From Streptomyces antarcticus (GTDB taxonomy: Bacteria > Actinomycetota > Actinomycetes > Streptomycetales > Streptomycetaceae), in assembly GCF_026627255.1 (NCBI RefSeq), contig NZ_JAPNLM010000025.1, positions 62,001 to 126,000 of the forward strand: 64,000 nucleotides of DNA, written 5' to 3'. Positions 36,478 to 46,143 of the stretch are shown in pieces (positions within the stretch are counted from its first letter, which is position 1; each line of letters starts with the position of its first letter). The notes under the pieces are model-generated. The model ran no database searches and was not told where the DNA came from. It worked only from the letters and a program-made list of their open reading frames with translations. Position numbers and translations under genes: made by a program.

Positions 36478-36524
36478 CCCGCCCCGGCGGCGCCAAGCAG
36501 GGCGATCCGGCCGCACGGGGCACT

Positions 36525-36680
36525 TTCAGCCTCGCCGGCGTTTGAGGCGCGGGGTCCGGGGCCGCGGCATCACGCAAGGGGGCCACACCCAGCCCCGCCG
36601 GCGATTGAGGCGCGGGGCCCGGGGCGGAGCCCCGAAGGCCCGGCCCCGGCCCCGGCAAGGGCAAGGGCAAGGGCAAGGGC
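36525..36680. repeat. two GCCGGCG(T/A)TTGAGGCGCGGGG units and a GGCAAG run
   Basis: Unit A begins near 36529 and unit B near 36594; each has GCCGGCG(T/A)TTGAGG followed by CGCGGGG(T/C)CCGGGGC, and B continues into a GGGGC...GCCCC hairpin. This is a dispersed intergenic repeat I know from many Streptomyces genomes. It is followed by four GGCAAG hexamers that reach the asparaginase stop codon. As it lies between convergent genes, it may act as a terminator. Confidence 0.75.
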
Positions 36681-37681
36681 TACGCCCCGACCAGCACCGA
36701 CCCGGCGGAGCCCAGCGCCTGCCGCAGCAGCCCGGTCCGCTCCACGGGATCCTCACTGCCCAGCAGCGCGGCCAGCACCGCGATCCGCGCCTGCCCGGCC
36801 CGCAGCGTCCCGGTCGGTACGGCGCCCGCGGCGACCAGGTCCACGGCCCCGCCGTGCGTGTAGATCTCGGTGACCGGCCCGGCGGCGACCCGCGTGGTCA
36901 GCGCGACCAGCACCCCGCGCCCGATGGCGGCCTTCACCGCGTCCACGATCTCCGGCGTCGCGTTGCCCGCGCCGGTCCCGATCAGGACGATGCCCTGCGC
37001 CCCGGCGTCGACGGCCGCGTTCAGCAGCACCGGGTCGCCGTCGGCGTGGTGCATGACCATGTCGACCCGCGGCGGCACCTCCGGCATCGCGGGCAGCCGC
37101 AGCGGGGCGGACCGCTGCGGCGGGCGCAGCGTGGTGACCTTGCCGAAGCCGACCTTCCCGAACAGCTCGGCCGAGGGGTCGGCGAACGCGTCCAGGGCCA
37201 CGGCCTGCGTCTTCACCGTGCCGCGGGCCGCGTGCAGCCGGCCCGCGAAGGCGATCAGGACGCCGAGCCCGCGCGTGGTCGCGGCGGTCAGGAGCGCGTC
37301 GTACAGGTTCCCGGGGCCGTCCCCGTCGGCCGTGCCCATGGGACGCTGCGAGCCGGTGAACACCACGGACCGCTCGTCGTGGTGGTGGAGGTCGACGAGG
37401 AACGCCGACTCCTCCAGGGTGTCGGTGCCGTGCGTGACGACGATCCCGTCGACCCCGGGGTCGGCGAGCACCTCGTGGACGGTGCGCAGCAGGGTGAGCT
37501 GGTGGGCGGTGGTGAGCCGGGGACTGTTCACGCTGAACAGGTCCACGAGCTCGACGGTGACGCCCTCGGGGAGCGGCGCGGTGGCGACGACCTCGCTCCC
37601 GTCGGCGTCCGCGGCGAAACCGGAGCCCTGCCACCGGCTGGCTATCGTCCCGCCGGTGCTGATGACGACGATCCGTCCCAT
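36680..37681 (-). CDS. L-asparaginase (type I/II family)
   Basis: 333 residues from ATG 37679-37681. The first catalytic Thr motif is STGGTIAS near residue 8-15. The second is VVTHGTDTLEESAFLVDL, and VVFTGSQRP and GNATPEIVDAV are also conserved. It hydrolyses asparagine to aspartate and ammonia. No signal peptide is seen, so it is probably cytoplasmic. It is divergent from an Lrp/AsnC regulator, the likely controller. The GGCAAG repeat directly abuts the stop, so the C-terminus ends close to repetitive DNA. Confidence 0.92.
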   Translation of the reverse strand: MGRIVVISTGGTIASRWQGSGFAADADGSEVVATAPLPEGVTVELVDLFSVNSPRLTTAHQLTLLRTVHEVLADPGVDGIVVTHGTDTLEESAFLVDLHHHDERSVVFTGSQRPMGTADGDGPGNLYDALLTAATTRGLGVLIAFAGRLHAARGTVKTQAVALDAFADPSAELFGKVGFGKVTTLRPPQRSAPLRLPAMPEVPPRVDMVMHHADGDPVLLNAAVDAGAQGIVLIGTGAGNATPEIVDAVKAAIGRGVLVALTTRVAAGPVTEIYTHGGAVDLVAAGAVPTGTLRAGQARIAVLAALLGSEDPVERTGLLRQALGSAGSVLVGA

Positions 37682-37734
37682 GGCCGTGGCCGTCCTTCCC
37701 TCACGCGTGCATGGCTCGTACAGGTGTACTGCAA

Positions 37735-37818
37735 CCAGCAATGATAGAGAGATCTACGCGCAAGGCGATTGCTTCTTTGACCCCTCCCGTCACACTCGAT
37801 ACGGGATAATTGCGCAAT
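37735..37818. promoter_or_regulatory. divergent asparaginase/AsnC control region
   Basis: ATTGCGCAAT (37809-37818) is a perfect palindrome overlapping the regulator's start codon. Further GCAAT/ATTGC half-sites lie at about 37736 and 37768. Spaced TTGC/GCAA half-sites suit an Lrp/AsnC octamer and suggest autoregulation; this is inference. Confidence 0.45.
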
Positions 37819-38272
37819 GGACGCCATTGACCGAGATATCTTGCGCGAGCTCCAGGCCGACGGCCGCCTCAGCAACCAGGAACTCGCCCAACGGGTGGGC
37901 CTGACCCCCTCCCCCTGCATGCGCCGCGTACGCCAGCTCGAACAGGACGGCGTGATCCAGGGCTACCGCGCGGTGATCTCCCCCGAGGCGGTCGGGCGCG
38001 GCTTCGAGGTGCTCGTCTCGGTGGAGGTGCGCCGCGACCGCGAGGCGGTCGAGGCCTTCGAGGCCGCCCTCCAGCACATCCCGGACGTGATCGAGGCGTA
38101 CCGCCTGTTCGGCAGCCCCGGCTGCCTGCTGCGGATCGCGGTGGCGGACCTGCGCGCGTACGAACGCCTGTGGATCGAGCAGCTGACGGCCCTCTCGGGG
38201 GTCACCGAGGTCAACTCCCAGATCATCATGAAGCGCATCAAGGACCACACGGGCCTACCGGTGAACCTCTGA
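37817..38272 (+). CDS. Lrp/AsnC-family transcriptional regulator
   Basis: 151 residues. The N-terminal helix-turn-helix is DAIDRDILRELQADGRLSNQELAQRVGLTPSPCMRRVRQLEQDGVI. The C-terminal RAM ligand-binding domain has VEAFEAALQHIPDVIEAYRLFGSPGCLLRIAVADLRAYERL. The divergent asparaginase gene suggests it senses asparagine, aspartate or a related amino acid. After the stop, 276 bases hold no recognisable gene before the jetD fragment. Confidence 0.92.
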   Translation: MDAIDRDILRELQADGRLSNQELAQRVGLTPSPCMRRVRQLEQDGVIQGYRAVISPEAVGRGFEVLVSVEVRRDREAVEAFEAALQHIPDVIEAYRLFGSPGCLLRIAVADLRAYERLWIEQLTALSGVTEVNSQIIMKRIKDHTGLPVNL

Positions 38273-38548
38273 CGCCGCCCCGCGCCCCGCGCCCTCGCCG
38301 GCAGCCTGGCCTGGGTGCCGACCGGCACGCCGCCGCAGGACGGGCCCCACACCGGGGGCAGCACACCGGCCGTCGGCACCGAACCGCCGAGCGCCGGCAC
38401 CAGGGCGACCGTTGCCGCCATGACCGCACTGATCACGGGCAGGGTGGCCCGCGGGGAGCGGCCGGCCCCGGCGCCCGAGCCGGAGTTGCCGCTGACTCCT
38501 GCGGCCAAGAGCACAGGCATCGGTCGTGGCCGCAGGTCCGTATCGTCG

Positions 38549-38840
38549 TCACGCGAGGTCGGACAGCAGCACGTCGAGGACCGTCTCCTCCTCGACCCGG
38601 ACGGCGAGCTGCAAGAGGGCCTGCCGTAGATCCGGGTCCCACGGAGCCTCGGCCGGATGCCCTGCGAGCGCCGGGCCGTCAGGCCTTGCGAGCGCCGCGG
38701 CGCGGTAGTCGGCTGCCGTGTAGCGCCAGGGCCGCCAGGGGACGCAACGCAGCAGTACGGAAGCGATGCGGAGCCCGCCCCAGTCGAAGTCTCCGTGGTA
38801 AAGCAGTGTTGCCCCACCCTCGTGCAGGTGCCGCAGGGGA
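38549..38840 (-). pseudogene. jetD (TIGR02679/DUF2399) 3' fragment
   Basis: About 95 codons match the C-terminal end of the jetD gene at 57260-58528, from LHEGGATLLYHGDFDWGGLRIAS to VEEETVLDVLLSDLA, with the same stop position. Similarity continues about 15 bases past the stop (CGTCGTCACGCGAGGTCGG), so it is a DNA-level duplicate or a relic of a related operon. It keeps the DxD pair but lacks the catalytic Glu region and everything upstream. It is fused in a continuous open frame to the cut APC permease. Confidence 0.8.
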
Positions 38841-39861
38841 CGAGGGTGTTGGTGTCGCCTCCGGAGAAGGCGAGCAGAGCGGCGGAGATTAGGCCCAGCC
38901 AGACCACCCCGTGGCGGTGCACCTGGCGGTCCGCCTTGAGGGCGAAGACGTGCGGCAGGTAGTTGTCTCGGGCGAGCAGGCTCATGAGCACCGGGAGCCC
39001 GCCGAAGGAGGTGTTCGCGGCCAGCGCCAGCAGCACCATGGTCGCGAACTGGACCACGTAGAAGGCGGCGTTGTGCCCGAACGAGGCGTCCGCCAGCTGG
39101 GCGAGAACGGTCACGCCCTCGACCGGCTGGAGGTGGAAGCGGCCGATCAGCACCGACAGCCCGATCAGCATCACGCCGAGCAGGGCGCCGAGGGCGACCT
39201 CGGTGCGCTGGGCGCGCCGGGCGGCCGGGGCCCGGAAGGACGGCACCGTGTTGGCGACCGCCTCGACGCCCGTCAGGGCGGAGCAGCCGGCCGCGAAGGC
39301 CTTCAGCAGCAGGAGCGCGCCGACCGCGGTGGCCCCCTCCCCCAGGGCGGAGGCGTGCCCCGCGGCCGAGGCGGTGCTCACCGGACCGTCGCGGAAGAGG
39401 CCGACCGCGACCATGGTCAGGATCGCCCCGACGAACACGGCGGTCGGTACGAGGAAGGCCTTGGCGGAGTCGACGACCCCGCGCAGGTTCACCGCCGTGA
39501 CCAGGACCAGGACCCCGAGGCAGAGCCACACCCGCTCCCCGTAGAGCTCGGGGAACGCCGAGGTCAGCGCGGCGACGCCGGCGGTGACGGAGACGGCCAC
39601 GTTCAGCACGTAGTCGAGGATCAGCGAGGCCGCGGCCACCAGACTCGTACGCCGGCCCAGGTGCTTCTTGGCGACGGCGTACGAGCCGCCGCCGTCCGGG
39701 AACGCTGCGATCACCTGCCGGTACGAGGCCACCAGCACGGCGAGCAGGGCGGCGATCGCGAGGGTGACGGGGAGGGTGAACCCGAGGCCGTAGGCCCCGG
39801 CTGCCGCCAGGACCAGCACGATCGACTCGGGGCCGTAGACGACATACGCCCGCCGCCCCAC
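38841..39861 (-). pseudogene. APC-family permease, C-terminal half lost
   Basis: The GTG at 39859-39861 has AGGAG about ten bases upstream. About 340 codons encode an APC-superfamily amino-acid/cation transporter: VVYGPESIVLVLAAAGAYGLG, QVIAAFPDGGGSYAVAKKHLG and about nine transmembrane segments to WLGLISAALLAFSGGDTNTLV. Relatives are ~600-650 residues with 12 helices and a cytosolic tail. Near 38841 the sequence changes to the jetD fragment in another frame, so the chimeric product would end in unrelated residues and probably be non-functional. In streptomycetes such a permease often sits next to kdp. Confidence 0.75.
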
Positions 39862-40006
39862 TCTTCACGCGCTCCTGACGCCGGGGCCGGAATGTCGTAT
39901 GAGGTGCGTCAAGAGCCCGCCAGGGCGCGTGGCTGCCCCCGCGTCCGAGGGCACGCTGGATGTGGGCGACGCAGCCCGAGCGCACACATCGAAGGAGAAG
40001 CAGCGG

Positions 40007-40096
40007 ATGGACGCGGAAAACGTGGTCGGGCTCATCGTCGCCCTTGCCCTGCTCGGCTACCTCGTGGCCGCTTTGATCAGGCCCGAGAAGTTCTGA
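40007..40096 (+). CDS. kdpF: KdpF-like small membrane peptide, first copy
   Basis: 29 residues, one hydrophobic helix: start MDAENVVGLIVALALLGYL, end ALIRPEKF, the KdpF pattern. AAGGAG lies eleven bases upstream of the ATG. The second kdpF at 40708 is ~55% identical and directly precedes kdpA. This copy is isolated by 530 bases of repeat-rich DNA, so it is probably the start of another kdp operon whose remainder was lost, or a tandem duplicate. Confidence 0.75.
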   Translation: MDAENVVGLIVALALLGYLVAALIRPEKF

Positions 40097-40627
40097 TCCG
40101 AGGCGCCGCCGCCCTCCGGACAGCAGGCATTCCCTGTCCGGCTACCGACTCCACGACCCTGCCGCCCTGCTCGCGGGGCGCGGGGCCCCGTTCCTCGTGG
40201 CGCTCGCGCTAGCTCTCGCGCTCGTGCCGCGCCGTGCCGTGCCGCGCCGTGCCGTGCCGCGCCGTGCCGCGCCGTGCCGTGCCGTGCCGCGCCGTGCCGT
40301 GCCGTGCCGTGCCGTACGGAGTCTCCGTGGCCACTTCTACGGCAGCTTCCTCCTCGACCCGCTCCCCGGACACCCCTGCCGCCCGGAGGGGCCCGCATCG
40401 TGGCTGTCGCCCTGTCCGCGCGGCCGGGCCCGGCCCTGGACACGACAGGCCCCTCCCACCCGGGCTGAGCGGCGGTGCACGGCCTCGCGCGTAAGGACGC
40501 CATCAAGAGTTCCCCCGTGTCCGTATGGAGCCCGTCAAGGTGGCTTAACGCCGGGGTGAAGACACGGTTATGTCGTCATCAGCCAACTGGCTGATTCATT
40601 TCTTCCCACTTCACTCAGGAGCTCGCG
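40097..40627. other. 530-base gap with GCCGT-type low-complexity DNA
   Basis: No gene is seen. 40224-40316 is almost entirely alternating GCCGT and GCCGC pentamers and yields spurious ORFs on both strands. The remainder is unremarkable. The kdp promoter should lie close to 40560-40620, where the DNA becomes locally A/T-richer (TTATGTCGTCATCAGCCAAC), but no confident -35/-10 was assigned. Confidence 0.6.
40224..40316. repeat. GCCGT/GCCGC pentamer tandem repeat
   Basis: About eighteen copies of a five-base unit with a single variable position. A tract of this kind between two kdpF copies is a plausible recombination or replication-slippage site. Confidence 0.9.
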
Positions 40628-40711
40628 ATGGCCGATCTGGCCTTCGTCGTCACCACGGTCGCGGTGTTCGCGCTGGTGGCTGTCATCGCCCGGGGGGTGA
40701 CCAAGCTGTGA
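40628..40711 (+). CDS. 27-residue membrane peptide preceding kdpF
   Basis: [27 protein letters not shown] is encoded from ATG 40628 behind CAGGAG. It is one transmembrane helix with a basic end. Its stop overlaps the GTG of kdpF (GTGA), so it is coupled to the operon. Similar tiny peptides precede kdpF in streptomycetes as I recall. It may be an accessory subunit or a leader. Confidence 0.7.
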   Translation: MADLAFVVTTVAVFALVAVIARGVTKL

Positions 40712-40797
40712 CTGTCGAGAACGTCGTCGGCCTCGTCGTAGCCGTCTCCCTCCTCGGTTACCTCATCCTCGCCCTCGTGTACCCGGAGAGGTTCTGA
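40708..40797 (+). CDS. kdpF: KdpF subunit
   Basis: 29 residues beginning at GTG 40708 ([19 protein letters not shown]), ending PERF, one membrane helix. It stabilises the KdpFABC complex. Eight bases separate it from kdpA, and its start overlaps the preceding peptide gene. Confidence 0.88.
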   Translation: MTVENVVGLVVAVSLLGYLILALVYPERF

Positions 40798-40805
40798 GAA
40801 CTGAT

Positions 40806-42470
40806 ATGAGCCCCGTAACCGCTGGTGTGCTCCAGCTGCTCGCGCTGATAGCCGCGCTCGCGCTCGCCTACCGCCCGCTGGGCGACTACATGGCCCGCGT
40901 CTACTCCTCCAAAAAGCACTACAAGCCAGAGAAGTGGATATACAAGGCCATCGGCGCCAACCCGGACGCCGAAATGCGCTGGCCCGCCTACCTGCGCGGC
41001 ATTCTCGCCTTCTCCGCCGTGAGCGTCCTCTTCCTCTACGGACTCCAGCGCGCGCAGGGTGTGCTGCCCGGCTCGCTCGGCTTCGTCGCGATCGACCCGG
41101 ACCAGGCCTTCAACACCGCCGCGTCGTTCGTGGCGAACACCAACTGGCAGTCGTACTACGGCGAACAGGCCATGGGCCACGTCGTACAGACCGGCGGCCT
41201 GGCGGTGCAGAACTTCCTCTCCGCCGCCGTCGGCATGGCCGTCGCGGTCGCCCTCGTACGGGGCTTCGCCCGCTCCCGCACCGGTGAGCTCGGCAACTTC
41301 TGGTCCGACCTGGTCCGCGGCACCGTCCGCATCCTGCTCCCGATCTCGGTGATCGGCGCGGTGGTCCTCGTCGCGTGCGGCGTCATCCAGAACTTCTCCG
41401 GCATCCACGAGGTCGGCCAGTTCACGGGCGGCTCGCAGCAGTGGAACGGCGGCGCCGTCGCCTCGCAGGAAGTCATCAAGGAACTCGGCACGAACGGCGG
41501 CGGCTACTTCAACGCCAACTCCGCCCACCCCTTCGAGAACCCGACGCCCTTCTCGAACCTCTTCGAGATCTTCCTGATCCTCCTCATCCCCTTCACCATG
41601 ACCCGCACCTTCGGCCGCATGGTCGGCAACCTGCGCCAGGGCTACGCGATCCTCGCCACCATGGGCATCATCTGGATCGCCTTCACAGGCCTGATGATGT
41701 GGACCGAGTTTGCCCACCACGGACCGGCACTCGACGCCGCCGGCGGCGCCATGGAGGGCAAGGAGACCCGCTTCGGCATCGCCGGATCGTCGGTCTTCGC
41801 CGTGGCCACCACCCTCACGTCCACGGGCGCGGTCAACTCCTTCCACTCCTCCTACACCGGCTTCGGCGGCGGCATCACCATGCTGGGCATGCAGCTCGGC
41901 GAGATCGCCCCCGGCGGTGTCGGCTCCGGCCTCTACGGCATGCTGATCATGGCCATCATCGCCGTGTTCATCGCCGGCCTGATGGTCGGCCGGACCCCCG
42001 AGTACCTCGGCAAGAAGATCGGCACCCGCGAGATCAAACTCGCCGCCTGCTACATCCTCATCACTCCCGCCCTCGTCCTGTGCTTCACCGCCGCCGCGAT
42101 GGCCCTGCCCACCCCGGGCAACTCGATGACCAACAGCGGCGCGCACGGCTTCTCCGAGATCCTCTACGCCTACACCTCGGGCGCCAACAACAACGGCTCC
42201 GCGTTCGCGGGTCTCAACGCCGACACCCAGTGGTTCAACAGCACCATCGGCATCGCCATGCTGCTGGGCCGCTTCCTGCCCATGGTGTTCGTCCTCGCGC
42301 TGGCCGGCTCGCTCGCCGAGCAGAAGCCCGTCCCCGAGACAGCGGGCACGCTCCGTACCGACAAGCCGCTCTACGCGGGCCTGCTCGTCGGCACGATCCT
42401 CATCATCACCGGCCTCACCTACTTCCCGGCCCTCGCGCTGGGTCCGCTCGCCGAAGGGCTCGCATCATGA
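40806..42470 (+). CDS. kdpA: potassium-transporting ATPase subunit KdpA
   Basis: 554 residues with ten predicted membrane helices. Selectivity-filter elements include [64 protein letters not shown] and [13 protein letters not shown], the four pore repeats of the SKT family. It forms the K+ entry channel of the Kdp pump. The kdpB start overlaps the stop (ATGA). No frame damage is seen. Confidence 0.97.
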   Translation: MSPVTAGVLQLLALIAALALAYRPLGDYMARVYSSKKHYKPEKWIYKAIGANPDAEMRWPAYLRGILAFSAVSVLFLYGLQRAQGVLPGSLGFVAIDPDQAFNTAASFVANTNWQSYYGEQAMGHVVQTGGLAVQNFLSAAVGMAVAVALVRGFARSRTGELGNFWSDLVRGTVRILLPISVIGAVVLVACGVIQNFSGIHEVGQFTGGSQQWNGGAVASQEVIKELGTNGGGYFNANSAHPFENPTPFSNLFEIFLILLIPFTMTRTFGRMVGNLRQGYAILATMGIIWIAFTGLMMWTEFAHHGPALDAAGGAMEGKETRFGIAGSSVFAVATTLTSTGAVNSFHSSYTGFGGGITMLGMQLGEIAPGGVGSGLYGMLIMAIIAVFIAGLMVGRTPEYLGKKIGTREIKLAACYILITPALVLCFTAAAMALPTPGNSMTNSGAHGFSEILYAYTSGANNNGSAFAGLNADTQWFNSTIGIAMLLGRFLPMVFVLALAGSLAEQKPVPETAGTLRTDKPLYAGLLVGTILIITGLTYFPALALGPLAEGLAS

Positions 42471-44572
42471 GCACCGCCACGCCCACCCGGGCTCCGCACC
42501 AGGACGTGCCCACCGGCCACAAGCCGGACGGCGGACGCGTGGGCGGCGGCCTCTTCGACCCCAAGCAGCTGGTGAAGTCGTTCCCGGACGCGGTCCGCAA
42601 GCTCGACCCCCGGATCATGATCAAGTCGCCGGTCATGTTCGTCGTCCTGATCGGCTCGGTCGTCACGACCGTCCTCGCGGTCAAGGACCCGACCGACTGG
42701 TTCGGCTGGGCCATCACCGCCTGGCTGTGGCTGACCACGATCTTCGCCAACCTCGCCGAGGCCGTCGCCGAGGGCCGCGGCAAGGCCCAGGCCGAAACCC
42801 TGCGCAAGGCCAAGACCGACTCCGTCGCGCGCCGTCTGAGCCAGGACGGCCGGGGCGAGGAGCAGGTCCCGGGTGCGGAGCTGCGTATCGGTGACCTGGT
42901 GGTCTGCGAGGCCGGTGACGTCATCCCGGGTGACGGTGACGTCGTCGAGGGCGTCGCCTCGGTGGACGAATCCGCGATCACCGGCGAGTCGGCCCCGGTC
43001 ATCCGCGAGTCGGGTGGTGACCGCAGTGCGGTCACCGGCGGCACGAAGGTGCTCTCCGACCGGATCGTCATCAAGATCACGACGAAGCCCGGCGAGACCT
43101 TCATCGACCGCATGATCGCCCTCGTCGAAGGCGCGGCACGCCAGAAGACCCCCAACGAGATCGCGCTGAACATCCTCCTCGCGTCCCTCACCATCGTCTT
43201 CCTGCTCGCCGTCGTCACGCTGCAGCCGTTCGCCATCTACGCGGGCGCCGAGCAGTCCATGATCGTGCTGACCGCCCTGCTGGTCTGCCTGATCCCCACC
43301 ACCATCGGCGCGCTGCTCTCCGCGATCGGCATCGCGGGTATGGACCGGCTGGTCCAGCGCAACGTCCTCGCGATGAGCGGTCGTGCGGTGGAAGCCGCCG
43401 GTGACGTCTCCACGCTGCTGCTCGACAAGACGGGCACCATCACCCTCGGCAACCGCCAGGCCTCCGAGTTCGTGCCCGTCAAGGGCACCGCCGAGGCCGA
43501 ACTGGCCGACGCCGCCCAGCTGTCCTCCCTCGCGGACGAAACCCCCGAGGGCCGCTCGATCGTGGTCCTGGCGAAGGAGAAGTACGGGCTGCGCGAACGC
43601 CACCAGGGCGAGCTGTCGCAGGCCGAGTGGATCCCCTTCACCGCGCAGACCCGCATGTCGGGTGTCGACGTGGACGGCAAGCAGACCCGCAAGGGCGCCG
43701 CCGGTTCGGTCATCACCTGGGTCAAGGAGCAGGGCGGCCAGGTCTCCGACGACGCCGACACCCTCGCCAACAAGATCTCGGAAGCCGGCGGCACCCCGCT
43801 CCTCGTCGCCGTCAAGGACGACAAGGGCGCCCGTGTCCTCGGTGTCATCCACCTGAAGGACGTCGTCAAGGAAGGCATGCGCGAGCGGTTCGACGAACTG
43901 CGCCGCATGGGCATCAAGACGATCATGATCACGGGTGACAACCCGCTGACCGCGAAGGCCATCGCCCAAGAAGCCGGCGTCGACGACTTCCTCGCGGAGG
44001 CCACTCCCGAGGACAAGATGGCCCTCATCAAGCGGGAGCAGGCCGGCGGCAAGCTGGTCGCGATGACGGGCGACGGTACGAACGACGCCCCGGCACTCGC
44101 CCAGGCCGACGTGGGCGTGGCCATGAACACCGGAACCTCGGCCGCCAAGGAGGCCGGGAACATGGTGGACCTGGATTCCAACCCCACCAAGCTCATCGAG
44201 ATCGTGGAGATCGGCAAGCAGCTGCTGATCACGCGGGGCGCGCTGACCACGTTCTCCATCGCCAACGACGTAGCCAAGTATTTCGCGATCATCCCGGCCA
44301 TGTTCGCCGTGGTCTACCCCGGCCTGGACAAGCTCAACATCATGAGCCTGACCTCCCCCGAGTCGGCGATCCTCTCCGCCGTCATCTTCAACGCGCTGAT
44401 CATCATCGCGCTGGTTCCGCTCGCCCTCAAGGGCGTCCGGTACCGGCCCACCAGCGCCGACAAGATGCTCCGCCGCAACCTCGGCCTCTACGGCATAGGC
44501 GGCCTGATCGCCCCGTTCATCGGCATCAAGATCATCGACATGTCCATCTCCCTCATCCCCGGAATCGGCTGA
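42467..44572 (+). CDS. kdpB: potassium-transporting ATPase subunit KdpB
   Basis: 701 residues, a type IA P-type ATPase. The phosphorylated Asp is D320 in DKTGTIT, and the actuator TGES is at residues 172-175 (inhibitory Ser site). The hinge [21 protein letters not shown] and the membrane segments are intact. It hydrolyses ATP to drive K+ through KdpA. The N-terminus has a ~45-residue hydrophilic extension. It overlaps kdpA by four bases and is four bases before kdpC. Confidence 0.97.
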   Translation: MSTATPTRAPHQDVPTGHKPDGGRVGGGLFDPKQLVKSFPDAVRKLDPRIMIKSPVMFVVLIGSVVTTVLAVKDPTDWFGWAITAWLWLTTIFANLAEAVAEGRGKAQAETLRKAKTDSVARRLSQDGRGEEQVPGAELRIGDLVVCEAGDVIPGDGDVVEGVASVDESAITGESAPVIRESGGDRSAVTGGTKVLSDRIVIKITTKPGETFIDRMIALVEGAARQKTPNEIALNILLASLTIVFLLAVVTLQPFAIYAGAEQSMIVLTALLVCLIPTTIGALLSAIGIAGMDRLVQRNVLAMSGRAVEAAGDVSTLLLDKTGTITLGNRQASEFVPVKGTAEAELADAAQLSSLADETPEGRSIVVLAKEKYGLRERHQGELSQAEWIPFTAQTRMSGVDVDGKQTRKGAAGSVITWVKEQGGQVSDDADTLANKISEAGGTPLLVAVKDDKGARVLGVIHLKDVVKEGMRERFDELRRMGIKTIMITGDNPLTAKAIAQEAGVDDFLAEATPEDKMALIKREQAGGKLVAMTGDGTNDAPALAQADVGVAMNTGTSAAKEAGNMVDLDSNPTKLIEIVEIGKQLLITRGALTTFSIANDVAKYFAIIPAMFAVVYPGLDKLNIMSLTSPESAILSAVIFNALIIIALVPLALKGVRYRPTSADKMLRRNLGLYGIGGLIAPFIGIKIIDMSISLIPGIG

Positions 44573-44576
44573 CCCC

Positions 44577-45293
44577 ATGAACAACTCTGTAGGCAACACA
44601 GCACGGTTGATCGGGGCGGGTCTGCGCGCCCTGCTGGTTCTCACGGTCGTCTGCGGGATCCTCTACCCCCTCGCCGTCACCGGCATCGCCCAGGCCCTCT
44701 TCAACGACAAGGCCAACGGCTCCGAGATCAAGGACACGAACGGCCAGGTCGTCGGCTCCTCCCTCATCGGGCAGACCTACCACCTGCCCAAGCAGAACCC
44801 CGACGACCCTGAAGAGGCCGCCAAGCCGGACCTCAAATGGTTCCAGCCCCGTCCCTCCAACGGCCTCGGCTCCAACAGCGTCAACACCCAGTACGCGCTG
44901 ATCCTCTCCGGCGCCACCAACCGGTCGGCCGACAACGGCGCCGTCAACGGGCTCTGCTTCAAGGACGCCGAGGAGGGCACCCTCTGCGCCCAGGTCATCA
45001 ACGCCAGGGAAACCGTCATCGCGGACAACTCCACGGCCTCCCACACGGTCTGGCCCGAGGACGTCCCCGCCGACGCCGTCACCTCCTCCGGCTCCGGCCT
45101 CGACCCGAACATCTCCCCCGAGTACGCGAAACTCCAGGTCCACCGGGTCGCCGAGCGGAACAAGCTCGACATCGAGCAGGTCGAAAAGCTCGTCGCCGAC
45201 CACAGCACCGGCCGCACCCTCGGCTTCATGGGCGAACCGCGCGTCAACGTCCTCGAGCTCAACATCGCTCTGAAGGCGCTCTCCAAGAGCTGA
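44577..45293 (+). CDS. kdpC: potassium-transporting ATPase subunit KdpC
   Basis: 238 residues. An N-terminal membrane helix (ALLVLTVVCGILYPLAVTGIAQALF) precedes a periplasmic domain. That domain has GSSLIGQTYH, WFQPRPS, SSGSGLDPNISPEYA and the C-terminal GFMGEPRVNVLELNIAL. It stabilises the ATP-bound pump. Compared with E. coli KdpC (~190) it carries a larger mid-domain insertion containing two Cys (LCFKDAEEGTLCAQ), common in actinomycetes and possibly a disulphide. Confidence 0.95.
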   Translation: MNNSVGNTARLIGAGLRALLVLTVVCGILYPLAVTGIAQALFNDKANGSEIKDTNGQVVGSSLIGQTYHLPKQNPDDPEEAAKPDLKWFQPRPSNGLGSNSVNTQYALILSGATNRSADNGAVNGLCFKDAEEGTLCAQVINARETVIADNSTASHTVWPEDVPADAVTSSGSGLDPNISPEYAKLQVHRVAERNKLDIEQVEKLVADHSTGRTLGFMGEPRVNVLELNIALKALSKS

Positions 45294-45414
45294 TGTTTCA
45301 CAACGCACGGCCCGGGAGCCGGCGGAGCGCGCCGCTCCCCAGCCACGGCGGGGGGAGCCAGTAGCGCCCCGCCGGCTCCCCCCGTGCCCGTACCGAAGGA
45401 AAGGCTGCACACCG

Positions 45415-46104
45415 ATGACCCGGGTGCTGGTGGTGGAGGATGACCCTCAGCTCGTCCGCGCGCTGAGGATCAATCTCCAGGCGCGCAAGTTCGAGGTCGA
45501 GGAGGCGGGCGACGGCGGCGCGGCCCTGCGGCTCGCGGCCGCGCGCAAGCCGGACGTCATAGTGCTGGACCTCGGCCTGCCCGACATGGACGGCATCGAA
45601 GTCATCAAGGGCGTCCGCGGTTGGAGCAGGGTTCCCATCCTGGTCCTCTCCGCACGCCACACCTCCGAGGACAAGATCCGTGCGCTGGACGCCGGCGCCG
45701 ACGACTACGTGACGAAACCGTTCAGCATGGACGAGCTCCTGGCCCGCCTGCGGGCAGCCACCCGCAGACAGGAAGCCCCGGCGGCCTCGCAGGCCACCGA
45801 GGTCTCCGTCGTCACGACCGACGAGTGCACCATCGACCTGGCCGCGAAGAAGGTACGGAGGGGCGAGCGCACCGTACGGCTCACCCCGACCGAATGGCAC
45901 CTGCTGGAGATCCTCATCACCCACCCCGGCCGGCTGATCACCCAGAGCAGGCTCCTGCTGGAGGTGTGGGGGCCGACGTACGGCGAGAACACCAACTACC
46001 TGCGCGTCTACATGGCCCAGCTCCGGCGCAAACTGGAAGCGGACCCCTCCCACCCCCGTTATCTGATCACCGAACCGGGCATGGGATACCGCTTCGAACC
46101 CTGA
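45415..46104 (+). CDS. kdpE: KdpE-type response regulator
   Basis: 229 residues, OmpR family. The receiver has acidic pair E8-D9-D10 and phospho-acceptor D52 (DVIVLDLGLPDMDG), with TKPF near 100. The winged-helix output domain has VRLTPTEWHLLEILITHPGRLIT and ENTNYLRVYMAQLRRKLEADPSHPRYLITEPGMGYRFEP. It should activate kdpFABC under K+ limitation. Placement before kdpD (order C-E-D) differs from the common C-D-E. Its usual kinase partner is broken here, so activation may be lost or come from elsewhere. Confidence 0.93.
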   Translation: MTRVLVVEDDPQLVRALRINLQARKFEVEEAGDGGAALRLAAARKPDVIVLDLGLPDMDGIEVIKGVRGWSRVPILVLSARHTSEDKIRALDAGADDYVTKPFSMDELLARLRAATRRQEAPAASQATEVSVVTTDECTIDLAAKKVRRGERTVRLTPTEWHLLEILITHPGRLITQSRLLLEVWGPTYGENTNYLRVYMAQLRRKLEADPSHPRYLITEPGMGYRFEP

Positions 46105-46143
46105 TCCCCACCCCACTCCCCAGCACAGACGAAGAGACGGAAC

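Noticed and set aside
37963-39861. Single 632-residue membrane protein
   Set aside because: Only the first ~340 residues are an APC permease; the rest reads out of phase through a jetD fragment and the antisense of the AsnC gene.
40197-40559. Overlapping Pro/Cys/Arg/Ala/Val-repeat ORFs in several frames
   Set aside because: They are translations of the GCCGT/GCCGC pentamer tract and have no ribosome site or protein-like composition.
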